DNA of 64,000 bases from CBDBJL01 sp965206365 (GCA_965206365.1 CBDBJL010000004.1:156018-220017); one strand, 5' to 3'. Positions 18,846 to 28,246 are shown, counted from the first letter of the stretch. Numbers and translations are program-made. Notes: a model not told the origin generated them from the letters alone.

Positions 18846-19715
18846 CTACAAAATTATTTTCTTTTCACTAGGCTCAAGATTATCGTAATTCCACAATTGC
18901 CTACCGGCAACAATTTTTGTGAAATGCTTAACACCCTTACTCGGCAACAAATCATATTGCGTTAATTTACGCTCCAGCCACGCTTGATCCGAACTAGTCA
19001 ATTCTTCTGGCACTGCATCAACCCCACAAGATTTAATTTCACCGCCAACATAAATTGTTCCATCATACATGGAATCACCAAGATTCTTACCCGCATTCCC
19101 ACATACAACCATTCTACCACGTTGCATCATAAAACCCGAAAGTGCCCCAGTATCACCGCCAACGATAATCGTACCACCCTTCATGTCAATACCGGTACGC
19201 GAACCAACCGAACCTCTACACACCAGATCACCACCACGAATGGCTGCACCAAAAGTAGAACCAGCATTTTTTTCGACCAAAATCGTACCAGACATCATAT
19301 TTTCACCGCACGACCAACCAACACGACCCTTAATGCGCACATTAGGACCATCAATAAGTCCAACACCAAAATAACCTAGCGAACCTTCAAAAGTAAGGTT
19401 AAGTCGACTAAGAATCCCCACACCCAAAGAATGCTTACCACGTGGATTTTTAATGACAATACTTCCATAACCTTGCGACATTAATTCGCGAATTTTGCCA
19501 TTAACCTTTATGGTTGATAGATCCGTTGTATCCAATTCAGTGCGTTTATTGTAATCAACATCTGCCGCCCAAGGATAAAGATAATTCTCTTCCTCATCTG
19601 GATTAAATTCAATAAACAGCGAGCGACCCGTTAATTGTTCGCTCATCATTCCCAACGCTTGAACCCGTTCTTCCTGGCTCATTGCATCAAGTTTAGCATC
19701 ATTTACGCTTGCCAT
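18846..19715 (-). CDS. mgsB: N-methylglutamate synthase GXGXG subunit
   Basis: A 289-residue protein formed mainly by the GXGXG beta-helix found at the C-terminus of glutamate synthase. Repeats such as GTIIVGGDTGALSG, GRMVVCGNAGKNLGDSM and GTIYVGGE are visible in residues ~150-240. It is a structural subunit linking glutaminase and FMN sites. It overlaps mgsA by 13 bases, evidence of coupled translation. Confidence 0.85.
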   Translation of the reverse strand: MASVNDAKLDAMSQEERVQALGMMSEQLTGRSLFIEFNPDEEENYLYPWAADVDYNKRTELDTTDLSTIKVNGKIRELMSQGYGSIVIKNPRGKHSLGVGILSRLNLTFEGSLGYFGVGLIDGPNVRIKGRVGWSCGENMMSGTILVEKNAGSTFGAAIRGGDLVCRGSVGSRTGIDMKGGTIIVGGDTGALSGFMMQRGRMVVCGNAGKNLGDSMYDGTIYVGGEIKSCGVDAVPEELTSSDQAWLERKLTQYDLLPSKGVKHFTKIVAGRQLWNYDNLEPSEKKIIL

Positions 19716-20641
19716 ACACGTATCTCCTCATCATAAGGGTCACAAGTATCAATTTCTTCTGGTAAAATAGCACGAATTGCAACTTCTTCTGATGCCATCG
19801 CAACCAAATCGTCACTCTCATATAACACCAAAGGTTTCGCTGCCATACTATCTTTTGCCATGCCTAGCTGATTATGAGTTGCCACCAAATAAGTAAACAC
19901 CCCATCAATTTCTTCTATCGAGCGACGCAAACTATCTTCCAAAGTTTCACCCTGAGACAAGTTGCGGGCCGTATAAACCGCCAATAATTCAGAATCACAA
20001 TTCGACATAAAACGATGTCCCTCGCGCTCTAATTCACGACGCTTCAACCAATAATTGGTGACTTGTCCATTGTGAACAATCGCAATATCATTATAAGGAA
20101 ATGCCCAATAAGGATGCGCCGAACGAATATCTACATCCGACTCTGTCGCCATTCTGGTATGACCAATCGCATGAGTCCCTTGGAAATCTTCCAAGCCATA
20201 AAGCCCACTTACCACAGCTGCATCACCCAAATCTTTAATTAATTCAAGTGCGTTACCAAAAGAAAGAATTTCCACCCCTTCAATTTCCTCAACATGTTTT
20301 GCCATCGCATAATTATCACCCTTAAAGGTTAATAAATAGCGAAGCGCGCAAGAGGTGACGCGTTGCTTAGACTTTACAACCACCTTATGAGTTTTTAGCC
20401 GCTCTTCAATTTCTATAATGCGGGCATCAATAATATCTTCGATCCCACGCCCTTTCGCAATATCTTCATTTTCTGCAACCTTAATTCGCATGATATATTG
20501 GTCGTTAGAACCATCACTACCATAAACCGCAAAACCAGTAGAATCTGGCCCGCGATGCTTAAGAGATTGCAACATCGAAGTCATCTGATTCCCAACACCA
20601 GAAGCCTTACCGCGATGAATCAACCCAGCAATTCCACACAT
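19703..20641 (-). CDS. mgsA: N-methylglutamate synthase glutamine-amidotransferase subunit
   Basis: A 312-residue class II glutamine amidotransferase. The N-terminal nucleophile is Cys2 (MCGIAGLIHRGKASG), followed by KHRGPDSTGFAVY, HIGHTRMATES-like and IVHNGQVTNYW, all family features. It releases the nitrogen group from the glutamine-like substrate for the FMN subunit. First of the three synthase genes, just downstream of gmaS. Confidence 0.85.
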   Translation of the reverse strand: MCGIAGLIHRGKASGVGNQMTSMLQSLKHRGPDSTGFAVYGSDGSNDQYIMRIKVAENEDIAKGRGIEDIIDARIIEIEERLKTHKVVVKSKQRVTSCALRYLLTFKGDNYAMAKHVEEIEGVEILSFGNALELIKDLGDAAVVSGLYGLEDFQGTHAIGHTRMATESDVDIRSAHPYWAFPYNDIAIVHNGQVTNYWLKRRELEREGHRFMSNCDSELLAVYTARNLSQGETLEDSLRRSIEEIDGVFTYLVATHNQLGMAKDSMAAKPLVLYESDDLVAMASEEVAIRAILPEEIDTCDPYDEEIRVWQA

Positions 20642-20693
20642 CCCCCATTACTCCTTTTCCAATTCATTGTTCAAAATTAATTACTCTAAAATC

Positions 20694-22166
20694 TTACGGA
20701 AGGCAATTAAGATAAGTATCCACATCCCATTCAGTAACGGTATGGTTAAATCTTTCCCACTCGTCTGTTTTATATTCATGGAATAAACGATACATATCTC
20801 CAGGCATACCCGATTGCACCACCTTATCTTTCGCAAGGGCTTCTAATGCTGCCCCTAAAGTCATAGGTAATTTTTGAACTTCCTTACCGGATTCCATCGC
20901 CGCATAAATATTACGCTCTTCTGGTTTACCGCAATCAATCTTATTATCCAATCCATCATCCACCGCCACAAGTATGGTTGTGCCCATCAAATAAGGATTT
21001 ACCATTGAATCCACCGAACGAAACTCAAAACGACCCGGTGCAGAAATACGCAGACCTGTCGTTCTATTTTGAAAACCCCAATCTTTAAAGATTGGTGCCC
21101 AAAATCCAGTATCCCACAACCGACGATAACTATTGACCGTAGAACAACCAATCGCAGTTAAAGCGTCCAAATGCTTTACAATGCCACCAATAGCGTGCTG
21201 ACCAATAATTCCCGGCATTTGCGGATCATCACCCGATGGCATGAAAGTATTTTCACCACCAGAAGAATAAGTGAAAACAGCTTCGTTAGCTGGAAGACCC
21301 CCTGATTTATGACCGAGCATTTTAATTTTATCTTCACCACCCTTCCATAAGGAAATATTATGGTGACAACCATTAGCGGAAACACCCATAAAGGGTTTCG
21401 TCATAAAGCAAGCAATTAAACCAAATTCACGCGCAACCTGTGCACAAATTTGCCGATAAGTCGATAATCTATCCGCATTACGCAAACAATCATCATAAGT
21501 CCAATTTAATTCTAATTGACCCGGTGCATCCTCATGATCTCCTTGAATAATATCCAAGCCCATCGCACGAGAATATTTAATTACCTGCATATAAACTTCA
21601 CGCAAACTTTCAAATTGATCAATATGGTAGCAATATGGTCGCGAAAATCCACCATTGGGATTGCCATTTTCATCTTGTTTCAGCCACATCATTTCTGGTT
21701 CAGTGCCACAGCGTAGATGCATGCCATGCTTATCTTGAAACTGCTGATGCAACCGTCGCAAATTACCACGTCCGTCTGATGTTAAAAAAGCGCCAGGATC
21801 CTGGCGCTCTTCGCGATTTCTAAATAAAGTACACCATACACGTGCAACTCGCTTATCCCATGGTAGTTGGCAAAAACTATCTGCCTCTGGAATTCCAACC
21901 AGCTCAGCTGCCTCAGGGCCATAACCAATATATTCATCATGGCGATTTTGAAACAAATTCACCGTAGCCCCATACACTAGTTGAAAACCTTTTTGTGCAA
22001 TCGATTCCCAATGATCAGCGGGAATACCCTTCCCACAAATCCGACCCGTTATCGAAACAAACTGTAAATATAAATATTCAACACCAAGAGAATCAATCTG
22101 TTTTCGCACCTGCTTAATCATATCGGCACGCCCGGGTGCCTCCACAAAACTTTCAATATCCGTCAT
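20694..22166 (-). CDS. gmaS: Gamma-glutamylmethylamide synthetase-like (type III/GlnT glutamine synthetase family)
   Basis: A 490-residue glutamine-synthetase fold protein. Active-site segments are GTEPEMMWLK (metal ligands), GDHEDAPGQLELN, KPFMGVSANGCHHNISLW (catalytic loop), NSYRRL (ATP) and RFEFRSVDSMVNPYL. In the indirect methylamine pathway this enzyme joins methylamine to glutamate using ATP. The same family includes GlnT proteins of less certain role; linkage to mgsABC supports GmaS. It is the first gene of the cluster, with about 580 bases of non-coding DNA upstream. Confidence 0.82.
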   Translation of the reverse strand: MTDIESFVEAPGRADMIKQVRKQIDSLGVEYLYLQFVSITGRICGKGIPADHWESIAQKGFQLVYGATVNLFQNRHDEYIGYGPEAAELVGIPEADSFCQLPWDKRVARVWCTLFRNREERQDPGAFLTSDGRGNLRRLHQQFQDKHGMHLRCGTEPEMMWLKQDENGNPNGGFSRPYCYHIDQFESLREVYMQVIKYSRAMGLDIIQGDHEDAPGQLELNWTYDDCLRNADRLSTYRQICAQVAREFGLIACFMTKPFMGVSANGCHHNISLWKGGEDKIKMLGHKSGGLPANEAVFTYSSGGENTFMPSGDDPQMPGIIGQHAIGGIVKHLDALTAIGCSTVNSYRRLWDTGFWAPIFKDWGFQNRTTGLRISAPGRFEFRSVDSMVNPYLMGTTILVAVDDGLDNKIDCGKPEERNIYAAMESGKEVQKLPMTLGAALEALAKDKVVQSGMPGDMYRLFHEYKTDEWERFNHTVTEWDVDTYLNCLP

Positions 22167-23023
22167 ATTTACTCCTAATTTCCAAATAAAACAGCGATAA
22201 ATAAGATACTACTGTAACCAAAATGCCCACCGCCAATCACAATCAGTACTAAGGCGAATCACACTTTAAAGGACACCCTAATGAAGAAAGTAGGATATGT
22301 CAATTAACTTATGAGAAAAATGTTTGGATCAATAAAATTTATAACCCAAAATTATATCCATCACCCCATGTGAGTCGCATGATAACTACGCTAATCTCCA
22401 ACTGAAAAACGATACCCAGCTGGGTAAAATTTATAATCACTACAAAATAAACTCTATCATTTCCCCTACACATAACAGAATCTCCCTGCTAAAACCCCTC
22501 AGTTTATTTTCAAATAACCGTTTTTCAAAAAAATCAAACGCACTAAATTTTTTAATCGCTTCTGTGATTTCAAATAAAATCTCGCAAACATGATATCTTG
22601 CGAAAAAAATTTTATACAGCTTCTATATTTCACTTTTTTTAAAAATCTATCCAATTTTTACACTTACTAGTTGTAATTATAGTCCTAATATTGTTAATTT
22701 CTTGTCAAATCAAAATCTTACTATTTATGCAGTATTTTGGTGTTTCATCTCCCAAAAAACCTATACATACCGCTTAATGTAACTTTCATATCAAATGAAA
22801 TACCAACATGCTCGTATATTCTGGATATCACCCAATAATAACGAGCCAACTGTTCATTTTGATACCTTCCGTAGCAATGCTTGAAAAAAATCAAACTACT
22901 TAAGCAAACCATATTACTTTTGGGAAAATGATCAACAACAGCTTGTGGTAGCGGAGCGGTTTTGATTTGTGGTATTCTACAAAATGATGTTGCTCTTAGT
23001 TTTGAATCTGTTGAGATTACCAT
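22167..23023. other. Long non-coding stretch upstream of the methylated-amine cluster
   Basis: AT-rich DNA that must contain the gmaS promoter. No unambiguous -35/-10 pair, riboswitch or operator stands out. A weak minus-strand frame at 22745-23023 has no recognisable features and was not accepted. Confidence 0.4.
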
Positions 23024-23090
23024 CCCCCCCTTGAATAATAATATGCGGGGGGATTTTAAGGGGGGTGGCCATCGGCTGGGCCACCCTTGA
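23024..23090. repeat. G/C-run palindromic element in chromosomal DNA
   Basis: It reads ccccccc-ttgaataataatatg-cggggggattttaagggggg-tggccatcggctgggcca-cccttga. It matches the arms of elements inside the prophage (for example 48071-48163: ccccttgaaaagtaatgatg then cggggggatcacaagggggg), here with a different apical hairpin (tggcc/ggcca). This copy lies outside the prophage, so the family is not limited to the phage. Confidence 0.75.
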
Positions 23091-23190
23091 TTATAAAAAA
23101 ATAGCGTTTAACGAGCGGGATTTACCCCTTGATCATAGAGATATTGAGCGATTTCTTTGCAGAAATCAAAATTCTGCTTTTCGGTATTTT

Positions 23191-23991
23191 CTAGCTATTA
23201 AAGTAAAGAGCAAGAAAATCAGAACTATTGCGCTCTAACCCATCTTTGGCATGATCATAATCGCGTGTAATTTTTTCGGGTAAATTATAAACATCCGCGC
23301 CATATTGCACCATAAGCTTAAAAGAATTCAAAATATCACCGCTAGAATCCTCTTTATACTGGTAATGCCAAGCCAACAGTGAGGCAGAAGTATATTAATA
23401 AAAATCGTAATAATTGGCAGATAATCTGGTAGGGTAAAGATTAGGATCTGCACCATATTCCAGCAATATTTTGGTAGTGGCTAAATTTTCTGGAGTTGGC
23501 TCTTCGATCATCCGATGCAGTAAACTATAGTTATCATAATCATCATTATTAATATCTTGCCCACGGTTAATAAAAATTCTATTACCGGAAAATTATGGGC
23601 TTGAAGAGCACGACGAAACGAAGCAGCTGCAGAATATTTCGTATGTTTTACTAGGAAATCAAAAATTTCCGGATTAGAATTATGGGCGGCAAAATATAAC
23701 GGGGTATCGGGTGTCATTAAGCTCTAACCCTTCTGCAACTGCCTGTTTCACTTGTGCTAAAGTTACGGTTGCCAAAAATTGATAATCACTCTCTTTTGTA
23801 AGAATGCCAATATTATACAGATATTTCGCAATTTTCTTACAAGCATCATAATGATAACCATTTTCGTTATTAGGATACAATTCAGCATTAATAAAATATC
23901 TTTTCAATAAAGAAGACCGCATCATTTTTATAATTTCTTTCACCATAAATTTGGCTTCCACCGCCACCATAACCTCCATAAAGATATTCAT
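23191..23991 (-). pseudogene. Ankyrin-repeat protein pseudogene 1
   Basis: Fragments in successive minus-strand frames read as one ankyrin-type protein: KESDYQFLATVTLAQVKQAV, then DTPLYFAAHNSNPEIFDFLV, ALQAHNFPVIEFLLTVG, LLHRMIEEPTPENLATTKIL, LEYGADPNLYP and FKLMVQYGADVYNLPEKI. At least two frameshifts (near 23715 and 23575) and a stop near 23396 separate them. The coding pattern is clear though the gene is dead. It is a paralogue of the next two loci. Confidence 0.75.
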
Positions 23992-24085
23992 TAAATAACA
24001 TTATCCAACCTGCCCCCATAGGCTAATAATAATTCAAATAGGGCTAATAATCTTATTCGTTGCTACAATATGTTCATCTGGAGCA

Positions 24086-24647
24086 TCATAACGGGTAGCA
24101 ATGATTTGTGAGTAAAGTGGTAGGTGTTGCAACAATGTCAAAATTCTCGCCATAAGAGAATAAATACGTATAGAAATTAGGATCTGCACCATATTCCAGC
24201 AATAATTTAACTTTGTCTAAATCACGATTCTCTACGGCTCGATGCAAAGTGGTGTAGTCTTCATCATCAATAATATTAATATCTGCGCCAGCTTCCAGCA
24301 ATAATTCAATTACCGGGATATTTTTTCCATTGATGGCGATGGCCAAAAGATCGGGAGTGAGGTATCGTTTTGCATAAACATCATAATAGCTATTTGTACT
24401 GGGAGTTTGTTAGAGTAAAAATTTGGCAATTTCAGGGTTAGGATTTTCAGCAGCATAATGTAGCGGTAAGAAATGCCCCTTCATAAGATCTGTTCTTATA
24501 TTCATACCCTTAGGCAAGGGCATCCTTGACCTGTTTTAGCGTGGCAGTTTTCAGAAAATGATAATCTGATTGCTGTTGATTGGCATGGGCAACTACCATG
24601 ATAAGGGCAGAGATACCGAATATAATTTTCAACCATCTATATTCCAT
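24086..24647 (-). pseudogene. Ankyrin-repeat protein pseudogene 2 (with signal peptide)
   Basis: Starts at the ATG at 24647 with a signal peptide (MEYRWLKIIFGISALIMVVA) and the family lead-in SDYHFLKTATLKQVKDALA, then hits a stop/frameshift near 24515. Ankyrin units follow (LPLHYAAENPNPEIAKFLL, an in-frame TAA near 24413, then IPVIELLLEAGADINIID and DYTTLHRAVENRDLDKVKLL). One frameshift plus one nonsense codon make it a pseudogene. A secreted ankyrin protein was the likely ancestor. Confidence 0.75.
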
Positions 24648-24702
24648 CTTTGCCCTGTATCTTCATAAAAATTGTAATCCCTATTTAAAATTACCAACAA
24701 TC

Positions 24703-24885
24703 TTAATCAAAATTAATGTTTGACCCTTTATGTTGTGCATTTAAGTCTTTTTTAATTTTTTTAAGTGTTTCTTCGGTATGATTAAGGACATTATTTAAAA
24801 GTCTGATGCTACTTTCTTCTTTAAGTTTTATCGAGATTTCTTTGCCAAAAATTAAAATCCCTTTAATTACCTTTAACTTTGCCAT
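24703..24885 (-). CDS. Small protein sharing the 5' end of the ankyrin gene (60 aa)
   Basis: Begins MAKLKV like the intact ankyrin gene at 24952-25737, but continues as a charged helical peptide (LNHTEETLKKIKKDLNAQHK) with no ankyrin unit. AGAAAGGA lies 9 bases before the ATG. The DNA just upstream (tctaaaaaaaatgctagctttgt) is also shared with the region upstream of that gene. It therefore looks like a duplicated promoter and start joined to other sequence. Function unknown. Confidence 0.5.
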   Translation of the reverse strand: MAKLKVIKGILIFGKEISIKLKEESSIRLLNNVLNHTEETLKKIKKDLNAQHKGSNINFD

Positions 24886-24951
24886 AAAGCATGGTCCTTT
24901 CTAAAAAAAATGCTAGCTTTGTATGAGGGAAAATTCGCATCATCAAGAACT

Positions 24952-25737
24952 TTAGTAGTTAGAGAGAACGCCGATTTTGATCAGATAATTATCAAAGAAA
25001 TCAAAATTGGCAAAATTGCCTTTCTTATTTTTTGCTTTCACATCAGCGCCGTATTCGATTAAAATATCAATCATAGCAATCGTTTCTTCATAAGTGACAT
25101 TACTAGTGGGCTCATATTGTTCATCTTCACTACATCCGCCACCTTCACTACACTCAATATAATGTTTTTCCCTATCGTATATTTGGTGTACGTATTTTCC
25201 ATGAACAGCCTTAAAAAATGGGGTTTCACCATCATCATCACGGGCATTTACATCCGCCCCGGCATCTAGCAAAAGCTTGGTGATTTCAGCATTTTCAGTG
25301 TTATGCAAAGGCGTTTCTCCGTTAATACGATTACGGGCATTCGCATCTGCCCCTGCACTTAGTAACAGCTTAACAATTTCAGCATCGCGAGCCCAATGCA
25401 AAGGCGTATATTCCCAATAACTTTTGATATTCACATCTGCCCCCTCTTCAATTAAGAAAATCGCAATCTCACTCCTTCCAGCAAGAAGAGCCCCAGGTAA
25501 TAAAGTTTCACCATTTTCATCTCTGCTATTAATATCAATGCCCATTGCCAGTAATTCTTGAATATCAGCAAGGGTAGCGGTTTTCACATCAAAATAATAT
25601 CTTATAGGATCTTCAATATCTACAATTTCTTCCGCTTGCGCTATAACAAAAAAAAAGATTCCACCCATAAGAACACCCGTTATGAGTATGTTTATTAGCA
25701 AATTTGCGTGTTTGCTTTTTACCTTTAATTTTGCCAT
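24952..25737 (-). CDS. Ankyrin-repeat protein with N-terminal membrane/signal segment
   Basis: An intact 261-residue protein. A hydrophobic segment at about residues 12-34 (ANLLINILITGVLMGGIFFF) ends near AQAEE and acts as a signal or anchor. Ankyrin units follow: ATLADIQELLAMGIDINSRD, IAIFLIEEGADVNIK, YTPLHWARDAEIVKLLLSAG, TPLHNTENAEITKLLLDAG and MIDILIEYGADVKAKN. An insertion with CSEGGGCSEDE interrupts the fourth and last units. Ankyrin repeats bind other proteins; exported ones in bacteria are often host-interaction or periplasmic proteins. The two neighbouring pseudogenes are decayed relatives. Confidence 0.8.
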   Translation of the reverse strand: MAKLKVKSKHANLLINILITGVLMGGIFFFVIAQAEEIVDIEDPIRYYFDVKTATLADIQELLAMGIDINSRDENGETLLPGALLAGRSEIAIFLIEEGADVNIKSYWEYTPLHWARDAEIVKLLLSAGADANARNRINGETPLHNTENAEITKLLLDAGADVNARDDDGETPFFKAVHGKYVHQIYDREKHYIECSEGGGCSEDEQYEPTSNVTYEETIAMIDILIEYGADVKAKNKKGNFANFDFFDNYLIKIGVLSNY

Positions 25738-25828
25738 AAATTATTCTCGTTTTCTAAAAAGATGCTAGCTTTGTTCATACAAAACTAGCATAAGTTTGCT
25801 TACATAACAAATAATATTTATGAAATAT

Positions 25829-26156
25829 TTACTTACTTAAAATGCTGTTAGTTGTTTCTAAGATTTTTTTATATTCTGCTTTATCTTTTTCTGCTATTTC
25901 TGCTTTTTCACTCGCAGTTTTATAAAATGTAGAAATTGAACTTATTGCCTCGTTAATTTTTATCATTGCCTTATTCACATCAGCAATGTTTTTTACGCAT
26001 GGATTATCATTATTCCGATTTTTTGCTTCTAAAATTGCCGAGCGCATCGCCACCAAGGCGGCAATATCGCGTACCTTATCAATATTATAAATATTAGGAT
26101 ATTTAGAATCTTCAGATTTCTTTTTTACTGCATTGTTAAATGAAAGATGGTATGCT
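25829..26156 (-). pseudogene. Coiled-coil protein ORF truncated at the prophage boundary
   Basis: The ATG frame from 26056 gives 75 residues, but the same frame stays open and protein-like further upstream (NIYNIDKVRDIAALVAMRSA preceded by NNAVKKKSEDSKYP) up to about 26156, where the TGGCAGT-bearing phage end begins. No start codon of good quality lies there. The C-terminal part is a charged helix (FYKTASEKAEIAEKDKAEYK). I infer that the prophage inserted within this gene. Function is not recognised. Confidence 0.45.
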
Positions 26157-26460
26157 TTAAGGTGGCAGTGATGTGCGACTATCTGCGAAGTGCTACGATA
26201 TGGTGCGATGAGGTTGATTCCTGAATAGATATTAAACTGCTATAATTACCTATAAATGCTTATAAACAAGGCTTCTAAGCTGTAAGGCTTGGTTTAAGAT
26301 TATTCATAAACTGCCATAAAACGTGCTTCAAGTGGCTTATTTTTTTGCTTTTGCAACATGGCAGTCTCGAAATTTAGAAAACTAAAAAAAAACTTTTAAA
26401 CCCTATATTTTAGGGTTTTGATTTCTAACATGGCAGTCGAAATCATCTTAAGGTGGCAGT
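26157..26460. promoter_or_regulatory. Probable left end of Mu-like prophage with repeated TGGCAGT sites
   Basis: The 7-mer TGGCAGT occurs at 26163-26169, 26359-26365, 26431-26437 and 26454-26460, and in inverted form at 26310-26316. Two copies extend to TTAAGGTGGCAGT (26157-26169 and 26448-26460) and two to ACATGGCAGTC (26356-26366 and 26428-26438). No gene lies here. A cluster of short repeats just beyond the last early gene of a transposable phage fits transposase-binding sites at the phage end. The exact terminus cannot be fixed without the other end. Confidence 0.55.
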
Positions 26461-26476
26461 TTAATTCTGATTAATC

Positions 26477-27226
26477 CTAAACATTTTCGGGATATTCATC
26501 CCAAGTTTTTCCGCGCCATTTACGACCTGTTTTTTTCTTATTAACACCGCCCCATTGCTTAAAGAAGAAGGCTGTGCCAGTTTTTCGGCATAATGCTTCA
26601 ATTTCAGCTATCCATTCATCATCCATATTTCGTGCCGAAGGGCCGCTCTCGCCACCTATAATTGCCCAATCAATCGCCGTTAAATTAGCCTTAGATACCG
26701 AAGCTAATAAGGGCTCAAACGATACAAAGCGGATGGTTGCCGGCATAAGTCGTAATTCATCAAGCCTGTCAATATAAGCGTTGCTCTCAACACTTACGCC
26801 GATCCAGATATGCGCAGGCAATTGATAATTATATTTCATCAAAAATTCTCTAGCGCGTTCCGGGCGTTTAGTTAAAATTTGAAATTCATGCCAATCGGCT
26901 TTCAGCATCGTATTAAATGCTTGTTTAATAAATTTATCGGGGACGGCTTCATAAAATAAATCCGACATAGAATTAACAAATATTTTCGCGGGTTTACGCC
27001 ATTTTAGGGGTTGTGATAACAAATTTTCATCAAAACTGGCTTTTCCGGTCCAATTGGCTTTACCTTCACGTTTAACAGTGCCAATATAAAGTGGGTGTTG
27101 CATGGCTTGCAGGCGTTCTGCCATTCGAATTGCATAGCAATTTTTGCAACCTGGCGAAACCTTAAAGCAACCTTTCACTGGGTTCCATGTGCGGTCAGTC
27201 CATTCAATTTTGCTAATTTCACCCAT
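26477..27226 (-). CDS. DUF5131 (phage Gp37/Gp68-like) radical-SAM-type protein
   Basis: A 249-residue protein of the phage Gp37/Gp68 family. Cysteines in GCFKVSPGCKNCYAIRMAER form a CxxC-type cluster near the N-terminus. FVNSMSDLFYEAVP, FQILTKRPER and GVSVESNAYIDRLDEL are the standard family segments, and IGGESGPSARNMDDEW lies near the C-terminus. The fold is related to radical SAM enzymes, but the reaction is not established. It is the last early gene before the phage end. Confidence 0.85.
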   Translation of the reverse strand: MGEISKIEWTDRTWNPVKGCFKVSPGCKNCYAIRMAERLQAMQHPLYIGTVKREGKANWTGKASFDENLLSQPLKWRKPAKIFVNSMSDLFYEAVPDKFIKQAFNTMLKADWHEFQILTKRPERAREFLMKYNYQLPAHIWIGVSVESNAYIDRLDELRLMPATIRFVSFEPLLASVSKANLTAIDWAIIGGESGPSARNMDDEWIAEIEALCRKTGTAFFFKQWGGVNKKKTGRKWRGKTWDEYPENV

Positions 27227-27229
27227 TTA

Positions 27230-27592
27230 TTACCTCTTATAATTATTTTTTAATTGATTAATTAACACTTTAATCGTTTGTTGATCATTATCAGAAAGTT
27301 TTTTTAAATCACGATACATTGCAACTAATCCAGAATCCTCATCAGAAGCATCAGGATTTTCACCAACCAAATCAGCTATTCCTACTTGAAAAAAGTCTGC
27401 CAATCTTTTGAGAAGGTCAAGTGACGGATTTTTTGCTTTGCCAGTCTCTAAATCCCAAATATGAGTTTTGGATGCACCTACCCTAGTCGCAACATCTTGA
27501 AGAGAAATAGATTTTTTAAGTCTTAATTGTTTTAATCGCAATGCTAATGACACTTCTTTTAATTCGTAATCGGTATATTGTTCTCTATTCAT
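27230..27592 (-). CDS. XRE-family HTH regulator
   Basis: 120 residues with a Cro/CI-type helix-turn-helix at about 17-70: LKQLRLKKSISLQDVATRVG, then ASKTHIWDLETGKAKNPSLD and LLKRLADFFQVGIADLVGE. The tail (LSDNDQQTIKVLINQLKNN) is helical and may dimerise. It overlaps the upstream methyltransferase gene by 8 bases. It is a DNA-binding regulator of the phage early region; the target is unknown. Confidence 0.85.
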   Translation of the reverse strand: MNREQYTDYELKEVSLALRLKQLRLKKSISLQDVATRVGASKTHIWDLETGKAKNPSLDLLKRLADFFQVGIADLVGENPDASDEDSGLVAMYRDLKKLSDNDQQTIKVLINQLKNNYKR

Positions 27593-28202
27593 AATCGCTA
27601 TCCTTTTCTAGCAATTTTCTACAAGGGGGAATCCATACAAGACTGGTATTTTTTTGTGGATTTTTCTCCCAAACAAACCACGCATAAGCTGTTGCGCTTT
27701 TAATTTTGCTATCAAGTCGCCCTTTTACTAAAGGTACGCGTTCGGCAAATGGGGCAAAGATTGTGGGGGGTGTTTGAGAAAATAAACGGTTATATCGCCC
27801 TATAGATTCTGTAAAATTACCGCGACAAAACATGGCAACGCCATCGGTGGCAAGCCCTAACGATTTTGAAATAAAACCCTCAGCTTTGTTAAAAGGGGGA
27901 TTTGTAATTACCCATTGGGGCGGATGGCAATAAAAATCATCGCTTAAAAAATCTTTTACATTAGCTTTTTCATAGCCGTAATCGTGAATGTCGGCGGCAT
28001 AGACATTTTCAAAATAATCCGCTAAGGTCTCCGCCATATACCCCCTGCCGCCAAGCACGCTTTTATTTGATAAAGTGCTATTTAATACATATTTAATCAG
28101 GGCGCGCGTTGCCCAGGGCGGGGTAGGAAAATCATCTAAGCCATCGCCAATTTCATGCCGTTGCGCCATTATTGCGTAGGATCCTTTGGGTATCATTTTC
28201 AA
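27585..28202 (-). CDS. Phage N6-adenine-type DNA methyltransferase
   Basis: A 205-residue methyltransferase with an SAM-binding segment SVLGGRGYMAETLADYF (motif I-like), acidic YAADIHDYG (motif II) and the catalytic WVITNPPFNKAEGF (motif IV, NPPF), as in N6-adenine or N4-cytosine enzymes. No nuclease partner accompanies it, so it is an orphan methylase, probably protecting phage DNA. Motif I departs from the usual DPxxGxG pattern. Confidence 0.8.
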   Translation of the reverse strand: MKMIPKGSYAIMAQRHEIGDGLDDFPTPPWATRALIKYVLNSTLSNKSVLGGRGYMAETLADYFENVYAADIHDYGYEKANVKDFLSDDFYCHPPQWVITNPPFNKAEGFISKSLGLATDGVAMFCRGNFTESIGRYNRLFSQTPPTIFAPFAERVPLVKGRLDSKIKSATAYAWFVWEKNPQKNTSLVWIPPCRKLLEKDSDYE

Positions 28203-28246
28203 ATCCTTAAATTAAAATTAATTGGTTGTTATTTTCGGTTTCATAC

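Noticed and set aside
22745..23023. 92-residue minus-strand frame after the amine cluster
   Set aside because: No RBS, no domain and odd composition; it lies next to the palindromic element and is probably chance.
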